The notes beneath the pieces are model-generated. The model was not told the origin of the DNA and made no database searches. It saw nothing but the letters and a program-made list of their open reading frames with translations. A program made the translations under genes and the position numbers. Below are positions 6,317 to 7,007 of a stretch of DNA of 7,007 nt, one piece after another. The stretch comes from JAKRSD01 sp964473995 (GTDB taxonomy: Bacteria > Bacteroidota > Bacteroidia > CAIKAF01): NCBI GenBank assembly GCA_964473995.1, contig CAYYRB010000088.1:1-7007 (forward strand). The letters run 5' to 3'. Within the stretch, counting starts at the first letter, position 1. Every line of letters starts with the position of its first letter.

Positions 6317-6331
6317 GCCTTTAGTTTGCAT
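6304..6331 (-). repeat. Half of a fourth attC-like site (D), cut off by the IS110 element
   Basis: The plus strand reads CCGCTAACGGTTTGCC, the same outer end as site C. The arm can be followed to about 6331, but no complementary GTTAGC end is found in the 200 bases that follow. Instead the sequence passes into the non-coding end of an IS110-family element. Either the other half lies beyond the IS, outside the window, or it was lost. The exact breakpoint cannot be placed. Confidence 0.5.
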
Positions 6332-6355
6332 TAGAATAAAATTCATAAATTTTTT

Positions 6356-6529
6356 CCGAAAAAGGAAACGGGTGAACACAAACGTTTTGTAGGACTTTGT
6401 TCCTGTAAGCTGCATATGTCCCGTTTTCCTTTCCCGGACTTGCGAGTACTAATTGGAATATTGGGCTTTGAGGCCCGCTAAAGGCGATAGCACGGCAAGT
6501 TTATTTGTTTTATCCTTAAATACGAAAGT
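6356..6529 (+). ncRNA. Candidate IS110 bridge RNA region
   Basis: The region between the IS left end and the transposase ATG is highly foldable. AAAGGAAACGGG (6361-6372) pairs with CCCGTTTTCCTTT (6420-6432) with one bulged T, and CCG (6356-6358) with CGG (6435-6437) extends the stem. Inside its 47-base loop are ACAAA/TTTGT (6378-6382 with 6386-6390) and AGGA/TCCT (6391-6394 with 6401-6404). A third hairpin follows, GGGC/GCCC (6463-6466 with 6473-6476), then GCTA/TAGC (6477-6480 with 6488-6491). Position, size (about 175 bases) and multiple loops fit a bridge RNA that pairs with donor and target DNA. Guide loops could not be assigned. Confidence 0.45.
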
Positions 6530-7007
6530 ATGAAAAAAGTAAAAGAATCCGTAGGAATCGATGTTTCAAAGAAGACTATTGACGTCTTTTTGTACAATCA
6601 GGGGAAACACAGTCAATTTACAAACGACAATGCCGGATTTGGCAAAATGGCCAAGTGGATTAAATCGCAGGGTTTAAGCCCCGGGGAGGTGATTGTGTGT
6701 TTTGAACATACGGGTTGGTATTGCCTGCTTCTGGGTTATTATCTGCATGAAAACGGATACTCATACAGCTGCGTCAATCCGATGGAGATTAAACGCTCCA
6801 TGGGGCTCAAACGTGGAAAAACCGACAAGGCCGACTCAAAAGAGATTGCACGTTACGCCTGGCTCAGGCGCGAAGAGGCGGTACTTTCTGTTCCACCGCC
6901 CAAAATACTGATAGAACTCCAGCGCATGATGAGCCTGAGGGAACAGCTTGTAAAACAGGCAACATCTCTCAAATGCCTCGAGAAAGGGATGAAAGTGCTC
7001 GTGGGGG
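6530..7007 (+). CDS. IS110-family DEDD transposase, N-terminal 159 residues (partial)
   Basis: From ATG 6530 the frame stays open to the right edge. The N-terminal domain has the RuvC-like DEDD fold of IS110 transposases: Asp11 in VGIDVSKKTIDVF, Glu59 in CFEHTGWYCLLL, and Asp99 and Asp102 in KTDKADSKEIARYAW. All four catalytic acids are present. After about residue 115 a predicted helical linker begins (ILIELQRMMSLREQLVKQA), as in the family. The C-terminal Tnp_20-type domain with the catalytic serine would lie outside the window, so completeness cannot be judged. IS110 enzymes recombine a circular element into a target chosen by a bridge RNA, which in this subgroup is encoded just upstream. 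No frameshift or stop interrupts the visible part. A weak TTTATTTG (6500-6507) could be part of its promoter. Confidence 0.93.
   Translation, partial: MKKVKESVGIDVSKKTIDVFLYNQGKHSQFTNDNAGFGKMAKWIKSQGLSPGEVIVCFEHTGWYCLLLGYYLHENGYSYSCVNPMEIKRSMGLKRGKTDKADSKEIARYAWLRREEAVLSVPPPKILIELQRMMSLREQLVKQATSLKCLEKGMKVLVG

Larger units (their letters stand above)
6335..7007 (+). mobile_element. Left part of an IS110-family insertion sequence (runs off the window)
   Basis: The segment has about 195 bases of structured non-coding sequence followed by a DEDD transposase gene that is open at the right edge. A long left non-coding end is characteristic of the IS110 subgroup (as in IS621), as opposed to IS1111-type elements with their non-coding part downstream. 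IS110 elements lack conspicuous terminal inverted repeats and make little or no target duplication, so the left boundary is approximate (between about 6331 and 6356). Its GC content is nearer to the chromosome than to the AT-rich genes on its left. Confidence 0.7.

Noticed and set aside
6391..6413. CCTGTAAGCTG at about 6402-6412 as the missing right end of site D (compare CCTGTTAGCGG in site B)
   Set aside because: Two mismatches in the core, no inner arm pairing with the left half of D, and it lies inside the stronger stem 6361-6432.
6475..6484. CCGCTAAAGG as another attC-like core
   Set aside because: One base off CCGCTAACGG, but it has no palindromic partner, and it belongs to the structured IS110 upstream region.

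Overview
The window looks like a Bacteroidota chromosome. Several genes have upstream sequences matching the phylum's sigma factor consensus (-7 box TAnnTTTG, in one case with a -33 TTTG 20 bases away). Shine-Dalgarno sequences are not evident, and a surface-type lipoprotein with a beta-helix ending in D-x-G-A-F-E is typical of the group. The organism cannot be named from this sequence.

Layout. Bases 1-3420 are ordinary chromosome of about 50% GC or more. They hold the last 35 codons of an unrecognised gene, a beta-helix lipoprotein with a TTG start (+), trhO (tRNA uridine hydroxylation, -), and a divergent AlkB-type nucleic acid demethylase (+). Bases about 3421-6330 are clearly AT-richer, roughly one third GC by eye. 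They hold three genes all on the minus strand: a class II Fic AMPylase, a GNAT acetyltransferase, and a secreted protein of unknown family. Each gene is followed at its 3' end by a long imperfect palindrome (130-180 bp) bounded by GCTAAC-like and GTTAGC-like hexamers. A fourth, half palindrome lies upstream of the secreted-protein gene. From about 6335 to the end is the left part of an IS110-family insertion sequence: a structured non-coding region, then the first 159 codons of a DEDD transposase.

Reading. Read on the minus strand, the central block has the architecture of an integron cassette array: one short gene, then an attC-like hairpin site, repeated, with all genes in one direction and two of three lacking a recognisable promoter. 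No integrase is in the window. By this reading the array ends at the alkB side, and any integrase would lie beyond the right edge, past the IS. This would be a CALIN (attC cluster lacking an integrase) or the tail of an integron. The core hexamers resemble but do not exactly fit the canonical attC boxes, so the call is an inference. The IS110 element lies next to or inside the fourth attC-like site. Its upstream non-coding segment can fold into a long stem with nested hairpins, as expected if it encodes a bridge RNA. The Fic cassette differs from its neighbours in having its own strong promoter, overlapped by two palindromes that share TGATAnTATCA.
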